From Lithodes maja (taxonomy: Eukaryota; Arthropoda; Malacostraca; Decapoda; Lithodidae), in contig JBAKBP010003136.1 in assembly GCA_037953745.1 (NCBI GenBank), positions 1 through 64,000 of the forward strand: 64,000 bases of DNA, read 5' to 3'. This document shows positions 1-11,026 of this stretch, piece by piece. Under the pieces are notes generated by a model. That model saw only the letters and a program-made list of their open reading frames with translations. It was not told where the DNA came from and searched no databases. The position numbers and the translations under genes are program-made. Every line of letters begins with the position of its first letter. Position 1 is the stretch's first letter.

Positions 1-239
1 GTGTGCTCCGCTTCATTCTTCGTTCTCTCCCTTCTAGTGAGTCCTTACTCATTTGTATATATCTGAGTTGTATTGAACAAGGTTTAAGATTAGCTAGCAC
101 AGGCTACCCAATTGGTACGCCTGCAGGAAGTGTTAAAATAGGGTACTTTTGTACAGGCGCCCAAGAGTCCACCAGGATCTGCGCATCATGTATTTATTTG
201 TTGTTGATCTGCACCTTAGCTGTTGCTTAACTACTAGTT

Positions 240-1197
240 AGGAGGCTACTATCTACGTTTACGTATACGTTGAGGGACCCGCAGAGGGCCGCTCTCGGGC
301 GGCATGATATGCGGGGGTTGTGCTTTTTAGGACTAATGGTTGGGGACAGGATCAGGATTAGGGATGTAATGATTGGTGATCCTAGTTCTAAATTAATCAG
401 GGGTGGGGCTATTAACTACATGAGATGGGAGGTGATTCCACTCTTGGATGCTTCGGGGAAAAAATTATTTGTCTAAATATGTCCGTGCTTGCCTGATATG
501 TGTGGTATTTTAGGTTGTGGCTGCGTCTCGTAAATGGTATACTTGTAGGGTGTAAATATATAGCTTTGTCTATGTTTACTAAGTTGTTGGTGATTTTTTA
601 TAACATCTGTTGTCTGTGCATTTGTCTTCTTGTTGCAAGGGGGTCGAGTTTAATGTCTTGTTTGAGCAAAGTGACAGATGTCGTGTATCTGTAATCACGT
701 CTGATCCATCTTGCAGCTTTTTTTTGTATGGCCTCTAGTTTATTAATATTGTTTGAGTGTGTGGATCCCAGACGGTGTCGCAGTATTCTAAGTGTGGCCG
801 AACAAGTGTTTTAAATGCTAGAATTTTGATGTTTGCGTTACACTTGGTGAGATTCCTGCGCAGGAAGCCCAGGGCCCTATTAGTCTTTGCTCTGACGCTG
901 CTAACGTGAGTGGTCCACCTCATGTCCGCTGAGATGTGGACCCCCAAACATTTGTGGGAGGGAACAGTATCCAAAAATGTGCTATGGAGTTTGTAGGAGA
1001 ATGAGATGATTTTGTTTGAACGGGTGAAACGGATATGGTGACATTTGTCCGGTCTAAATGTCATCTGCCACTTGGCTTCCCACTCTTCAAGCGCAGTTAA
1101 GACGTCCTGTAGTCGAAGGCAATCATCCCTATTAGTAATTGGTCTAAGAACTAAGCTATCATCTGCGAAAAGTCTAGTAGTAGAAGTAAGCGATAGT
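240..1197 (-). pseudogene. LINE reverse transcriptase, C-terminal remnant
   Basis: The minus strand encodes the end of a non-LTR retrotransposon reverse transcriptase. Reading downwards from about 1197, the catalytic block LFADDS comes first. It is followed by thumb-type motifs (GFLRRNL, RPHLEYCDTVWDP, then KLEAIQKKAARWI in another frame) and a C-terminal FPRSIQEWNHLPSHVV block near 440. The longest unbroken piece is 735-1064. A frameshift near 755-765 and stops near 600 and 375 break the frame, and upstream of about 1225 the frame is closed by a stop, so the palm and any endonuclease are missing. This is a 5'-truncated dead copy. The clade (Jockey/CR1 group) is a guess from motif style. Confidence 0.75.
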
Positions 1198-2150
1198 GGG
1201 ATTATGCTTCAGGCCGTCTCTATAAGGCAGTTGCATTATTGTTTTATAGCAGACGCTCTAGTTTAAGGGTTGCCACAGGTGGTGTGGAATCTTCTAGAGT
1301 CCGTGTCTGCGTGTGGGCCCCTCTCGTGGGCCTCGTCACCATGTGCTGATGCTGCTGGGTCTTCAGGAGGTTGGGGAGCTGCCGAGTTGCTATTTTCTAC
1401 GAGCCTCGTGGCAAGCCTCAGTAGGGGTCTCCTGGTAAGGCTAGGGGTCATTATTTTATGAATAAAATTACTCTATATGTCATAGCCTAAGTTGTTTCCC
1501 TAAGTTTTGCATGTGAGATTGTTCATGTTTACAGGGAATCAGGAGACGTCCTGATGGTGTGTGGGTTTTGGGGGGTGACTGACTTTCCCAGATAAGTCAG
1601 CACCTCTGAACATTTTGGTTCGTTTTTCCGGCGGCTTTCAAAGCCTGTTGCCTGGTTCTCGTCCAGCGGACGAGTAAGGAACTTACCAAATGTCCCGGCG
1701 TGGTGTGCTAAACCACGAACCTCCCGGCGGAAATGCTAATTCCTAAGGGAGCCTAACTCGGCCCGCCGAGTGAACTCGCCCTGACCGACAGCCTCACGTG
1801 GCAACTTAGTACGCCCGGCGCACAGTTCAATGGGAAACACTGACTAAATAGTCAGTGATAACAAGAAAGCATGGACGCTTACTATCTCTCTAGTCCGAAT
1901 AGTCATTGATAGTAATACACTTATGGTTATTGGGCCAGTGAAACTGTCACAGGTAAGCAGTTCCAAAATTGAGGAAACCTAAGGTTTCTCTTAGTCAGGT
2001 CCAGCGGAAGGTTAGAGTAGCAGTGGCTATAGCTAATTTTCCGGCGGACTTGAGGTAGAATGTGTTAACACCTCTCAGGATATCCTTATGAGCATTTATT
2101 CCTGGAAATTTCTATTTCCAGATCACAACACTTCAGTAGCGGTACCGGCG
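1198..2150. other. non-coding stretch, probably DIRS 5' end
   Basis: No convincing reading frame is present. The segment 1600-2100 has several short inverted motifs and repeated TCCGGCGG words just upstream of the DIRS gag, so I infer that it includes the element's 5' non-coding region. The exact left end of the DIRS element could not be placed, and no terminal repeat matching the 3' side was found by eye. Confidence 0.3.
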
Positions 2151-2179
2151 GCAGGAGAGGAGCCGATTACGAGGGGGGG

Positions 2180-3595
2180 GTGCGGTTTGATTTATGCGCT
2201 ACTCCTACCTGCTCTCTCTTACCAGTATTCACACATAAATTATGTATTAAATGCGTTAAGTGCCTTGATCGTTCACAGGACTTATGGGTGTCGAAGAGAT
2301 GCGTCATATGCTCAGAGTTAAGAACGGCTCTGTTCGACAAGAGAGACCTTTCATGCCTAGCGGCACTAAAAGAGATAAAGAAATTGATTAATGGTTATGC
2401 AAAAGACGTGGCCCATAAGGCATTACACTGTGACGATGAGGCCCTTTGGGATCATCTAGTGATTTAATCTCCTTTAGTTAAGTCAACTCCAGCCAAGTCA
2501 ACAAAACTTAAAACGAAAACTAAAGTCTTTTCCAAAGAGCTAGTGAGTAGTAGTAGTAGTAGTGACAGTGAAAGCGCCGAGGAGACCCCCCCCCCCCCTC
2601 CCGACTGGTCGAAGAGGAGACGGTCACCTTCACCGAGTACCAAGTCTCTGTCCAGATCGAGGTCTCCACGTAAACAGTCCCGTCATTCGTCAGTCGAATC
2701 GTCTAGGTCGACTAAACGACGGAAGGAGGACTCCGATTCTTCGACACAATAATCTAGTTCAGGACATAGAAGTGCCCGCACGGATAACACGCAGCCGTGC
2801 CACCAGCCTTCGCCGGGGTTGCGGCCACTTCCCTCCACCTCTACCTCCACATACGTCCAATCGGGCAGCTCGGAGGTAGGGATGGAGGGGATTGAGTCGA
2901 GTCCTAGGGATGTGCATAACCAATCACTGAGTGAACCACAAGACTTTACATTCGCTATACCTAAGTTAAATTATGTAACACGTAGACCTCCGCCGGTTGT
3001 GTCGAACAGGGTATTAGCCGATAACTATAGGGGTTCTCAGACTTGCTCACATCAGACTTATGATAACTCTCAGGTGATACCAGACTCTCAACCACCTGCG
3101 GGGCAGGGCCGGGGGGTCTGGAGGCAGTCAGAGCCCCCACAGGTAAACCTCTTAAGTAATAACCAGGCTACGACTAGGGATAGTGTGAACTTAGAGACAA
3201 TCCCCTCGTCTGTCCCGGATCTGGTTTGGCCAATGGATAATCAGGTACCTGAAACCCAGCAACAAACGCCGGAAGTTATTGAACTAACAGGGGACCCGGA
3301 GGACGTTGATCTGTCCTCGGCTCAACAAGTGAACAATGAGGAGGAATCAGAAAAGAGCTCTCAATCCTCTAGGGGGTCCCACAGTAAATGTGTTACTACG
3401 GATGAACTAAATGACATCCTGCATAGAGTTAAGCAGCAATATGTGCCTACTACCCAAGGTTCTTCCACTAGTACCCCGGTAGCTCCCCCGATTGACTCTA
3501 CGGTACGACCTTTAGAACCTACCGGCATTAAACCTCCCCAGGCCTCTTTGCCTCCACTTATCGTAACTCCGGCAACTACCACGGCATGTACCACG
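2180..3595 (+). pseudogene. DIRS gag, N-terminal part
   Basis: One frame runs from about 2180 to the LTR insertion at 3596, broken by TAA codons at 2465-2467 and 2750-2752. The N-terminus has paired cysteines (CIKC, CVKC, then CVIC after about 16 residues), a zinc-ribbon-like pattern that I recall from the start of vertebrate DIRS Gag proteins. A serine/arginine-rich stretch follows (about 2543-2752) with a run of prolines coded by a C-run at 2587. The rest is Pro/Ser/Thr-rich and low in complexity. The frame resumes at 12838 after the LTR element and one CACG copy are subtracted, and again at 17177 after the LINE. The start codon is not certain; the listed start is a GTG. Confidence 0.65.
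3592..3595 (+). repeat. target-site duplication CACG, left copy
   Basis: CACG directly precedes the 5' LTR (TGTGACGC) and recurs directly after the 3' LTR at 12834-12837. Four bases is shorter than the five usual for many Ty3/gypsy elements. The second Gmr1-like copy in this window also has a 4-bp duplication. Confidence 0.85.
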
Positions 3596-5402
3596 TGTGA
3601 CGCACCCAGTGCGTGGCAACGTAACCTGATTGTACTCCTTGGTACTCCACTGTACCACCACGGTCCCACGCTGTACCATGCTGGCTGCTTATATTGAGTG
3701 TGACAACGTATAACTATGTTCTTTGTATCTCTGCAAAGGTCTCGTCATTTGCTAACCAGTGGTGGGTTTTGTTTTAAGCCATGTCGAGACCTTCCATTTA
3801 ATATGTAGTATCAATAGAGAAGTTGATAGATGAGATGATAGGAATTCAGAGAGAGAGAGTGAGTTAGACTTCAGAGCGAGAGGGTAGCGGTGCGCCACGC
3901 TGCCGGGGGGGTGGTTGCCAGACGTATGGACCGGTTGGCAGCCCTGCGCTTATAGCTAGGTGCGACAGGGTTGGTAGTACATTGCCGCCTGCATATGCTG
4001 CCTGGCTGCCCATGTTGTCGTACTGCACATTGCATGGAGGCTCGCTGTGTGTTCCATGATCAGGTTGCCTAGAACCTTTGAGATTCTAACATCCCTTGCC
4101 CGCTCTCCCAATTTCTCACGGTTGCACTCTTTCTCTCTGACGACATTACTCTCATTTCATTCTTCTCTCTATTTAAATGCATACCCTTCCCTTGAGGTCC
4201 TAAAGGAGTTTCAGCACTCACCTCTCGTATTACTCTTAGGACAAGCATATATTTACATGTATTAGATTTAAGGGGTTAATGTGAACAGCGATCTTCTTGA
4301 TGAGGATAGTTGGTGAACGTTCTACATGTTCACGAGTTATATGCCCAGCTCATCATCCAATTTGTGACTAGACTAGTGCCATGTGTAAGAGCCCGACCAT
4401 GCCCAGGAGTTGTCTGTAGAGGGGCGAGGACTTAGCCTTGATTTGCCTACCGAGCCAGGAGCGAGTGTAGTACCAGAGACTACAGCTCGCTCGTAGTGCC
4501 GGTATAGTAGAGTAACGTAATTTATCTGTCCTTGTGTTCTCTGCAGTCTTTTCCTGGGTTCTCGCTTTCGGTGCTGGGATTCGTTGTTCCTGTGACTTGG
4601 CCTGCTAGCTAGAACACATGGGGATGATGAGTGGGATATATCTTTATTTTACTATGCATTGCAGCTCTCTTTAAGTTTATGTATGTAACACTTTACAATA
4701 CACATTACTCACACACAAGACAACACTATTAATACTTTCATGTATCAATTAACTGCACTGTCGTTTTGCTGCTGTGTCCGGAGTTCCGTTGCGTAGGGCG
4801 CATACGGACTCAGAGGGGAGACAGAGTGAGAGAAGCGAAGTAGCCTATGCGGTAGTAGGCTACCGGCGCAGTACTGTTGCCTGCAACCTTTTAGTTATTC
4901 CAAGTATAGATTCATTATTACAATAAGTGACTACTATTTATGTTCCTTCCATGTGTATTATTAGGTATCTACTGGATCATGAACATCTTGTATGCTACAT
5001 GCTAGTGCATGTTAGTAGGGGACAGTTATTCTAGTGCACGCGCTTTCAAGTAGGCGTGTACATTTGTCATTTAGCATTTCACTGTCATACCTTTAGCCTG
5101 CTTCTATTCTACATTATTAGAGGCTTAATATTAACGTAGTTTCTTGAGTATTGCATTTCTTTAGTAATAACGTAACCTATAAATGTCTGAGGGAGTTTAG
5201 CCTCATAGCCTACCCCTGTTGTACACTTTCGCCGAGTTAAGGTACCTCGTTACCATAGACGATAACTCTGTAGGGCGTTGGTGCTTTTGTTGTCTGGAGC
5301 ATATAGTATTTGGGACTGGAATCGAGCGTGTCGTTGTCACATAAGCCATTTCTGTCCTACGATCAAGAATCCCGAATATGTATTGCCGATCCAGCCGTAA
5401 CA
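3596..5402 (+). repeat. 5' LTR of Gmr1-like copy 1
   Basis: The 1807-bp direct repeat has TG...CA ends and is matched by 11027-12833. By analogy it should hold promoter and poly-A signals; a weak AT-rich TATA-like word lies near 4171, but no start site can be fixed. Short frames inside it (for example 4047-4265) recur in the other LTR only because the repeat recurs, and they are not treated as genes. Confidence 0.93.
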
Positions 5403-5405
5403 AAA

Positions 5406-5419
5406 TGGCGACCTTGCAC
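5406..5419 (+). promoter_or_regulatory. primer binding site, tRNA-Arg type
   Basis: TGGCGACCTTGCAC begins three bases after the 5' LTR. Its first eight bases fit the complement of a tRNA-Arg 3' end (CCA preceded by GGTCG), the primer used by several arthropod gypsy elements. Copies 2 and 3 have closely similar words at the same place (24688 and 61031), which supports a conserved primer choice. Confidence 0.7.
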
Positions 5420-5646
5420 AAGATTCAGTAGTATCCTATCACATGTTTTTTGGAGAACTATTCTATGCTACCTAGTAGAGCTGGCTAGAATTTTCTTGCA
5501 TATTGGAGGAATTTTTATTGTGTCATTATTGTATTGGTGGACTTGCAGATTGTTTCGTTAGGGGTGTCTAGAGTAGAGTCATTCAAGCATCTTTAACATT
5601 TTGTGAGTCGAGACTGCAATTAGTAATAAGCACTTCTTTTTTTTTT
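5420..5646 (+). other. leader between primer site and gag-pol
   Basis: This 227-bp untranslated leader holds no conserved frame. It ends in a T-run directly before the ATG at 5647. Confidence 0.6.
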
Positions 5647-8600
5647 ATGAACAGCAATTGTATAACCAGCACTATGTCTAATGACTCATCATTTACGGGG
5701 GAGGATAACACGGTACAGCCTAGTAACCAGCAAGTACAACAGATGTTTAGGGAGGGGAGTGTTATAAGTGGAGAGAGGGATGCCCGGGCATTTTTGCAGA
5801 CACCTTTGACCGAACAGCGCCTGCAGGCTATTGATTGTTACGGTCTTCGCTGTTTAGCCACGGTTTTGGGGCGGGACTGTCCTGACAGTTGGCCCAAGAA
5901 GAATTTGGTGGCATGTTTGTTGGGTGATGGCGATGGGGCGGTGGGTGGAGTGGGGTCTTGGGGGGTTCCCTCCAAGCCTCCATTCCACTCTACCCCTGAG
6001 CTGGGCCCTCAGCCAGCGAGTCTTAGCACGATGCAGCAGGAGGGTTCTCAAGGGCAAGCTGGCTTACCCGTAAACACGTCTCGGTGTGGATCCCCCATTT
6101 TGTGCTCTCCCCCCCCAGGCCTGTCTCCTGAGATGTTATTCCAGCTAGAACTAGCTAAGTTTAAGCTGCAGGAGACTCAGATACAACAGGCTAGTATAGA
6201 ACGCATAGAGGTTGCTAGAATCCAAGCCAATCAGGATGCAACCAGGTACCAGGCTGAAATGGATGTCGAGAAGTCTAGAGTAGAGACCACGGGGCGTCAT
6301 CTCGGTGGTGGGCACCGGGTTACAGACTCACTTTCGCATTTAATTAAGTTAGTACCCGCATTTGATGAGACAGCAGTGACTGAGTTTTTTGCTCGTTTCG
6401 AAAAGAAGTGTCGTGAGTATGACTGGCCGGAGGTTAAATGGGCAGCATTAGTTTCATCACGTCTAGTGGGTAAGGGGTTGAAAGCCTACAATGCACTGTC
6501 ACTGGACGAGAGTGTAGTGTATGGACTGGTGAAGGAGGCTGTGCTCCGGGCCTACGAACTGCAACCCGAAACTTATAGATTGAAGTTCCGTGGCGTGAAT
6601 AAGAAGAGCGACGTCAGTTTTATGGAGCACGCACGGGACTTAACAGATGCAGGTAATAACTGGTTTCGGTCCGAGCACGCAGAGTCGGCTGAGGAAATTA
6701 AGCAACTTTTCTATCTGGAACAGTTTTACAAATGCACTGGAACCGATCTAACGCTGAACATTAAGGAAAAATGTCCCAAGACAGTAGAGGAGGCTGCCAA
6801 GATGGCAGACCTCAGATTATCATTGATTCGTGGTTGCGGTGCCGCTCAGAGGGCTGAGTCAGGGCAGAAGGGGCGCTATACCCCACCCACCAGAGTTTTT
6901 GATAATAACAAATCCTATGACACACATAACCACACTAAATGCATTGCACCTAATAACACCTACAAACACAAGCCTCTCCCGTTTACTAAAGGTCAGGCCC
7001 CTTCTTCGCCCGCACAAGGGAAGAAGCCCATTGGGGATGTGAAATGTTACAAATGTCAGAAGCTAGGCCATTATTCACGTGAGTGCCCTAGTAACACTCC
7101 CGCTAAGCCGGTGTCATTGGTTCACAGTATCGGTGTGTCTCTGAAGGCTGCAGCAACTGCCCGGGGTAGGTTGTCAGCAGCTGAGGCACACGCGGTAAAG
7201 AAGCGTACGGAAGGCTCGACACCTGTCCGGGACACTTTCTGTGGCCATCGGGGGCACGGGTTTGTGAGCTGGGGGAGTGAACTACGGAGGGTTGACTTGC
7301 TGAGGGATACGGGGGCTTCGCAAACTTTGTTGAGGAACTTCACAGGGAAACCGATAAATGCGGCCAGAGTTGTTGTGGTGCAGGGTATAAATGCTACGAG
7401 GTCATACCCACTTGTGAGGTTGGAGTTGAGAGTGGGAGAGGTGTGCAGGGAGCTGGATGTAGGGATCGTTGAGTGTTTGCCAGTTGAGGGCGTCGACCTT
7501 CTTCTCGGCAACGACTTTGCGGTGCCCACTTCCGGGACTCCACCCTTAGTCGTTGCCGAGAGGGCGGCCGACGTGGATGGTGAGAATCGGAAATGGGTTG
7601 GGAGGTGCCAACAGGATAAGATGGCCTGTGTGGTAACCCGATCTCGCTCTGCGGCTCCTGCACAGCCTAGCACTCAACCTCGGGGACAGTGGAGGAAGGA
7701 TCAGGAGAAGGTTGCTAAGGGCAGGAAAAGGGACATTGATTCTGCTGCACTTCTCGGTGATTCGGTACTTGGACCTATAATAAACACGGGAGTTGACTCT
7801 GGCCCAGATATGGTGTGTAACAAGGCAGAGTTGGGTAAGACTTCGCGTGAGGCAAGAGCTGTAGCGAGAGCCACTAAGGCAGTAGAGCCTACTAGACGGG
7901 GTAATGTCTTATTAAAAAACCATCTTGATGCATTGACGCCCGGGGACATTAGTGAGCAGCAGCTGCAAGACGCTAGCCTAGCTCGTTATAGCAATGGTGC
8001 CATAGAGTTGGAGGAAGATGGGGATGCGAAGCCGGGAGATTTCTTTAGGCTCAACAGGATATTGTACCGCAGATTTCTAGACCCCAAATCGAAGTGGGAG
8101 GGCGGTGCGAGGGTAGTAGACCAGGTGGTTGTTCCAAATAAGTATAGAGAGTCCTTATTGTGTCTGGCGCATGATGTGCCGGTGGCGGGTCATTTGGGGG
8201 TAACAAAAACATTGGCGGCATTGGGCAGGTTTTTCTGGTGGCCTGGGGTCAAGGCTGATGTCTGTGCATGGGTGGCTGGGTGTGCGACCTGCCAGACAAC
8301 GGGGAAGCCTAACCAGACAATCCCGAAGGCACCTTTGTTTCCCATACCTGTCACCGGGCCTCCGTTCAGCAAAGTTGTAGTAGATTTGGTTGGCCCTTTC
8401 CCGCCTACTAGTAGTGGCAATAAATTCCTGTTGACAATCATGGATGTGGCTACGAGATACCCGGACGCATACCCCATGAGAAACGGCTCGGCAAAGGCAG
8501 TTGTTAAAAACTTATTATTGTTCTGTTCCCGTTATGGATTTCCACGTGAGGTGCAGTCAGACCAGGGGAGCAATTTTACATCCAAATTGTTCAAGCAAAC

Positions 8601-10746
8601 CCTTCAGTTGCACGGTATATGTTCTGTAGTGTCGTCAGCCTACCATCCCGAGAGTCAGGGAGTCTTGGAGCGGTGGCACTCGACCCTGAAGAGTATGCTA
8701 CGCTGTTACTGTGCAGAACATGACACTGATTGGGATTTGGGTCTGCCGTATGTTCTGTTCGCTGCACGTGAAGTCCCAGGAGAGAGCCTGGGGTTCAGTC
8801 CAAATCAACTAGTCTTTGGCCATAATGTGAGAGGACCTTTAAGTATGGTGAAAGAGATCTGGGAGGGCGAAGAGAAGCCGGGGTCTGTACTTAAATATAT
8901 CCTTGAGAGCCGGGAGAGACTTATAGGTTGCATGGCAGCGGCAGGTAATAACTTGGTTAATGCACAGGCGGTCATGAAGCACCAGTATGACGCCAAGGTG
9001 AAGCTTCGGGAGTTTTCGGTGGGTCAGGAGGTAATGTTGCTTTTACCTTTGCCTGGACACCCCCTTTCTGCCAAGTTTATTGGGCCGTATGTGGTGGCTA
9101 AGAAACTGTCCGACCTTGATTATCTCGTTGCAACACCTGACCGTAGAAAAAAACATCAGTTATGTCATGTTAACCTCATGAAAGAGTATGTGAGACGCCC
9201 CTCAGAGCCTCTCACTGTCCCTGTGCTGGCCTGCAGCGGCCAGGGTGGAGAAGGAGGTGGGGACAGTCATGCTGCTGAGGAGGATAGCTGGGACTGTGTC
9301 ATTTCCGCGGAACAGTGGGCGGGGAATACTGAACAAGAGGCTAGGCAAGCTGTAAGTCACCTGCCTGAGCACCAGGGTGCTGCTGTCCTAGGCCTGTTCA
9401 GGTCATACCCCTCTGTTTTCGCCGAACACCCAGGTCTCACTACTCAGGTAACGCACGACGTGGACGTCGGTGATAATGTGCCCTTCAAGTCAGTGCCCTA
9501 CCGTGTGCCCCCGGTAAAGTTGCCAGCTTTACGGGAGGAGTTAAAGTACATGGTTGAGAGAGGGATGATCACTGAAGGTTATGTGAAGTGGACATCACCC
9601 GTCACGTTGCAGCCAAAACCTGACGGCAAGGTGCGGTTCTGCATAGATTTTCGTAGGCTAAATGGCTTGACCACTACCAACCCTTACCCTTTGCCTCGAG
9701 TTGACGACAGCGTGGACAAGATAGGGAATGCAAAGTACCTTACTAAAATTGATCTTGTAAAAGGCTACTGGCAAGTACCCCTGTCGGACCGAGCTAAGCA
9801 AGTTTGTGGTTTTGTGGTAGATGGCAAGACCTACCAATGTAACGTAATGCCTTATGGGCTTAAGAACGCACCTGCCACGTTTCAGAACCTGATGAACGAT
9901 ATTTGTGACGAAATCCCTAACTGCACGGTCTACCTTGATGACGTGATAGTGTATGATGACAATTTTGAAAATCACCTAAGGCACTTAGAGACCCTGTTTG
10001 GGAAGTTGCACGATGCTGGGCTGGTGGTGAACCTGAGGAAGTGCGAGTTTGTAAAGGCTACTGTGCAGTATCTTGGCTTCGTGGTCGGGTTAGGCCGGGT
10101 GTGCCCTCCCCTGAGCAAGATACAGGCTATCAATATGTTTCCCAGGCCCACCACTAAGCGCCAGGTCATGCGGTTCCTAGGTATGATAGGCTATTATAGG
10201 CGCTTCATCCGGGGATACTCTACTGTCTTAGCACCGTTAACTGATCTACTGTCGAAGTCAGTGAAGTTCTGTTGGGCTGCAGAGTGTCAGAGGGCTTTCG
10301 ACCTAGTCAAGCACCTGCTGTGTACACATCCGATTTTGAGAGCCCCAGACTTCTCCAGGAGTTTTCAGCTGGCGACTGATGCCAGCGGTGTGGGTGCCGG
10401 GGCAGTGTTACTGCAGACTGATTCCGAGGGCTTGGAACACCCAGTGAGCTTCTTTTCTCGCAAGTTTAATTCGGCACAAAGGAATTACTCGACTATAGAG
10501 AAGGAGCTTCTTGCTATCGTTTTGTCGCTCAAACATTTCGAAGTTTATGTTCCAGCCTACGGCCCGGTAGTGACGATTTATACGGACCATCATCCCTTGA
10601 AATTCCTAAATCAGTTTCACAATCGGAATATGCGGTTGACCAGGTGGTCCCTAATGCTCCAAGAGTATAATCTCAACATTCAGCATATTGCCGGGAGTGA
10701 GAACGTGATAGCAGATTGTCTATCAAGGGTTGATGATCCAGGATAG
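5647..10746 (+). CDS. Gag-Pol polyprotein, integrase before reverse transcriptase
   Basis: One open frame of 1699 residues encodes the whole retrotransposition machinery without a gag stop or frameshift. Residues about 160-220 form a charged, likely coiled-coil stretch, followed by a capsid-like Gag region (about 230-400). A CCHC zinc knuckle (CYKCQKLGHYSREC) lies near 467. Aspartic protease has DTG at 554-556. Integrase follows, with an H2C2-type finger near 840-880 and catalytic Asp913, Asp972 and Glu1008, a D,D35E spacing. Its C-terminal part carries VGQEV and a GPY motif near 1140. Reverse transcriptase comes next with YLDD at 1429-1432, then RNase H with Asp1578 and later acidic residues; the frame ends just after the DCLSR block. 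Ty3/gypsy elements normally place integrase last. All catalytic residues I could check are present, so the protein could be active. Confidence 0.93.
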   Translation: MNSNCITSTMSNDSSFTGEDNTVQPSNQQVQQMFREGSVISGERDARAFLQTPLTEQRLQAIDCYGLRCLATVLGRDCPDSWPKKNLVACLLGDGDGAVGGVGSWGVPSKPPFHSTPELGPQPASLSTMQQEGSQGQAGLPVNTSRCGSPILCSPPPGLSPEMLFQLELAKFKLQETQIQQASIERIEVARIQANQDATRYQAEMDVEKSRVETTGRHLGGGHRVTDSLSHLIKLVPAFDETAVTEFFARFEKKCREYDWPEVKWAALVSSRLVGKGLKAYNALSLDESVVYGLVKEAVLRAYELQPETYRLKFRGVNKKSDVSFMEHARDLTDAGNNWFRSEHAESAEEIKQLFYLEQFYKCTGTDLTLNIKEKCPKTVEEAAKMADLRLSLIRGCGAAQRAESGQKGRYTPPTRVFDNNKSYDTHNHTKCIAPNNTYKHKPLPFTKGQAPSSPAQGKKPIGDVKCYKCQKLGHYSRECPSNTPAKPVSLVHSIGVSLKAAATARGRLSAAEAHAVKKRTEGSTPVRDTFCGHRGHGFVSWGSELRRVDLLRDTGASQTLLRNFTGKPINAARVVVVQGINATRSYPLVRLELRVGEVCRELDVGIVECLPVEGVDLLLGNDFAVPTSGTPPLVVAERAADVDGENRKWVGRCQQDKMACVVTRSRSAAPAQPSTQPRGQWRKDQEKVAKGRKRDIDSAALLGDSVLGPIINTGVDSGPDMVCNKAELGKTSREARAVARATKAVEPTRRGNVLLKNHLDALTPGDISEQQLQDASLARYSNGAIELEEDGDAKPGDFFRLNRILYRRFLDPKSKWEGGARVVDQVVVPNKYRESLLCLAHDVPVAGHLGVTKTLAALGRFFWWPGVKADVCAWVAGCATCQTTGKPNQTIPKAPLFPIPVTGPPFSKVVVDLVGPFPPTSSGNKFLLTIMDVATRYPDAYPMRNGSAKAVVKNLLLFCSRYGFPREVQSDQGSNFTSKLFKQTLQLHGICSVVSSAYHPESQGVLERWHSTLKSMLRCYCAEHDTDWDLGLPYVLFAAREVPGESLGFSPNQLVFGHNVRGPLSMVKEIWEGEEKPGSVLKYILESRERLIGCMAAAGNNLVNAQAVMKHQYDAKVKLREFSVGQEVMLLLPLPGHPLSAKFIGPYVVAKKLSDLDYLVATPDRRKKHQLCHVNLMKEYVRRPSEPLTVPVLACSGQGGEGGGDSHAAEEDSWDCVISAEQWAGNTEQEARQAVSHLPEHQGAAVLGLFRSYPSVFAEHPGLTTQVTHDVDVGDNVPFKSVPYRVPPVKLPALREELKYMVERGMITEGYVKWTSPVTLQPKPDGKVRFCIDFRRLNGLTTTNPYPLPRVDDSVDKIGNAKYLTKIDLVKGYWQVPLSDRAKQVCGFVVDGKTYQCNVMPYGLKNAPATFQNLMNDICDEIPNCTVYLDDVIVYDDNFENHLRHLETLFGKLHDAGLVVNLRKCEFVKATVQYLGFVVGLGRVCPPLSKIQAINMFPRPTTKRQVMRFLGMIGYYRRFIRGYSTVLAPLTDLLSKSVKFCWAAECQRAFDLVKHLLCTHPILRAPDFSRSFQLATDASGVGAGAVLLQTDSEGLEHPVSFFSRKFNSAQRNYSTIEKELLAIVLSLKHFEVYVPAYGPVVTIYTDHHPLKFLNQFHNRNMRLTRWSLMLQEYNLNIQHIAGSENVIADCLSRVDDPG

Positions 10747-11026
10747 TCGTGCACGGTGTGTGGGTTGAGCAGGAGTAAAATTAGGCTATCATAACGCCGT
10801 CCAAAAAGATTATAAAACAATAAAATAAACGAGAAATTTTTTTTTAGTTTTGTAAGTCTTTATTGTTGTAGCATGATGCATGCGATATTGTGTTTTATGT
10901 ATAATTCACACTTCAGTTGTTGTGCACCTTTTGCAATTAGTGGCAGCTAAGGGTAGCAGGTCGGTTGGTTGCCTGTCAGATTTTGATAATGCTTCTAAGG
11001 TCGATTATCTAAAGTCTTGGGGGGGC
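10747..11026 (+). other. 3' untranslated region and polypurine-like tract
   Basis: This 280-bp stretch has no conserved frame. It ends in a run of G (about 11019-11025) and one C before the 3' LTR, the place where the plus-strand primer tract is expected. Copy 2 has an equivalent G-run directly before its 3' LTR. Confidence 0.6.

Noticed and set aside
4047..4265. 72-codon frame repeated identically at 11478-11696
   Set aside because: It lies in the two LTRs of copy 1 and repeats only because the LTR does; no similarity to a protein was recognised and copy 2 and 3 LTRs lack it.
7122..7673. 183-codon minus-strand frame
   Set aside because: It is antisense to the protease region of the Gag-Pol frame; similar shadows occur at the matching place in the other copies.
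10747..11026. env-like gene after pol
   Set aside because: Only 280 bp without a supported frame lies between the pol stop and the 3' LTR, so no envelope protein is encoded.
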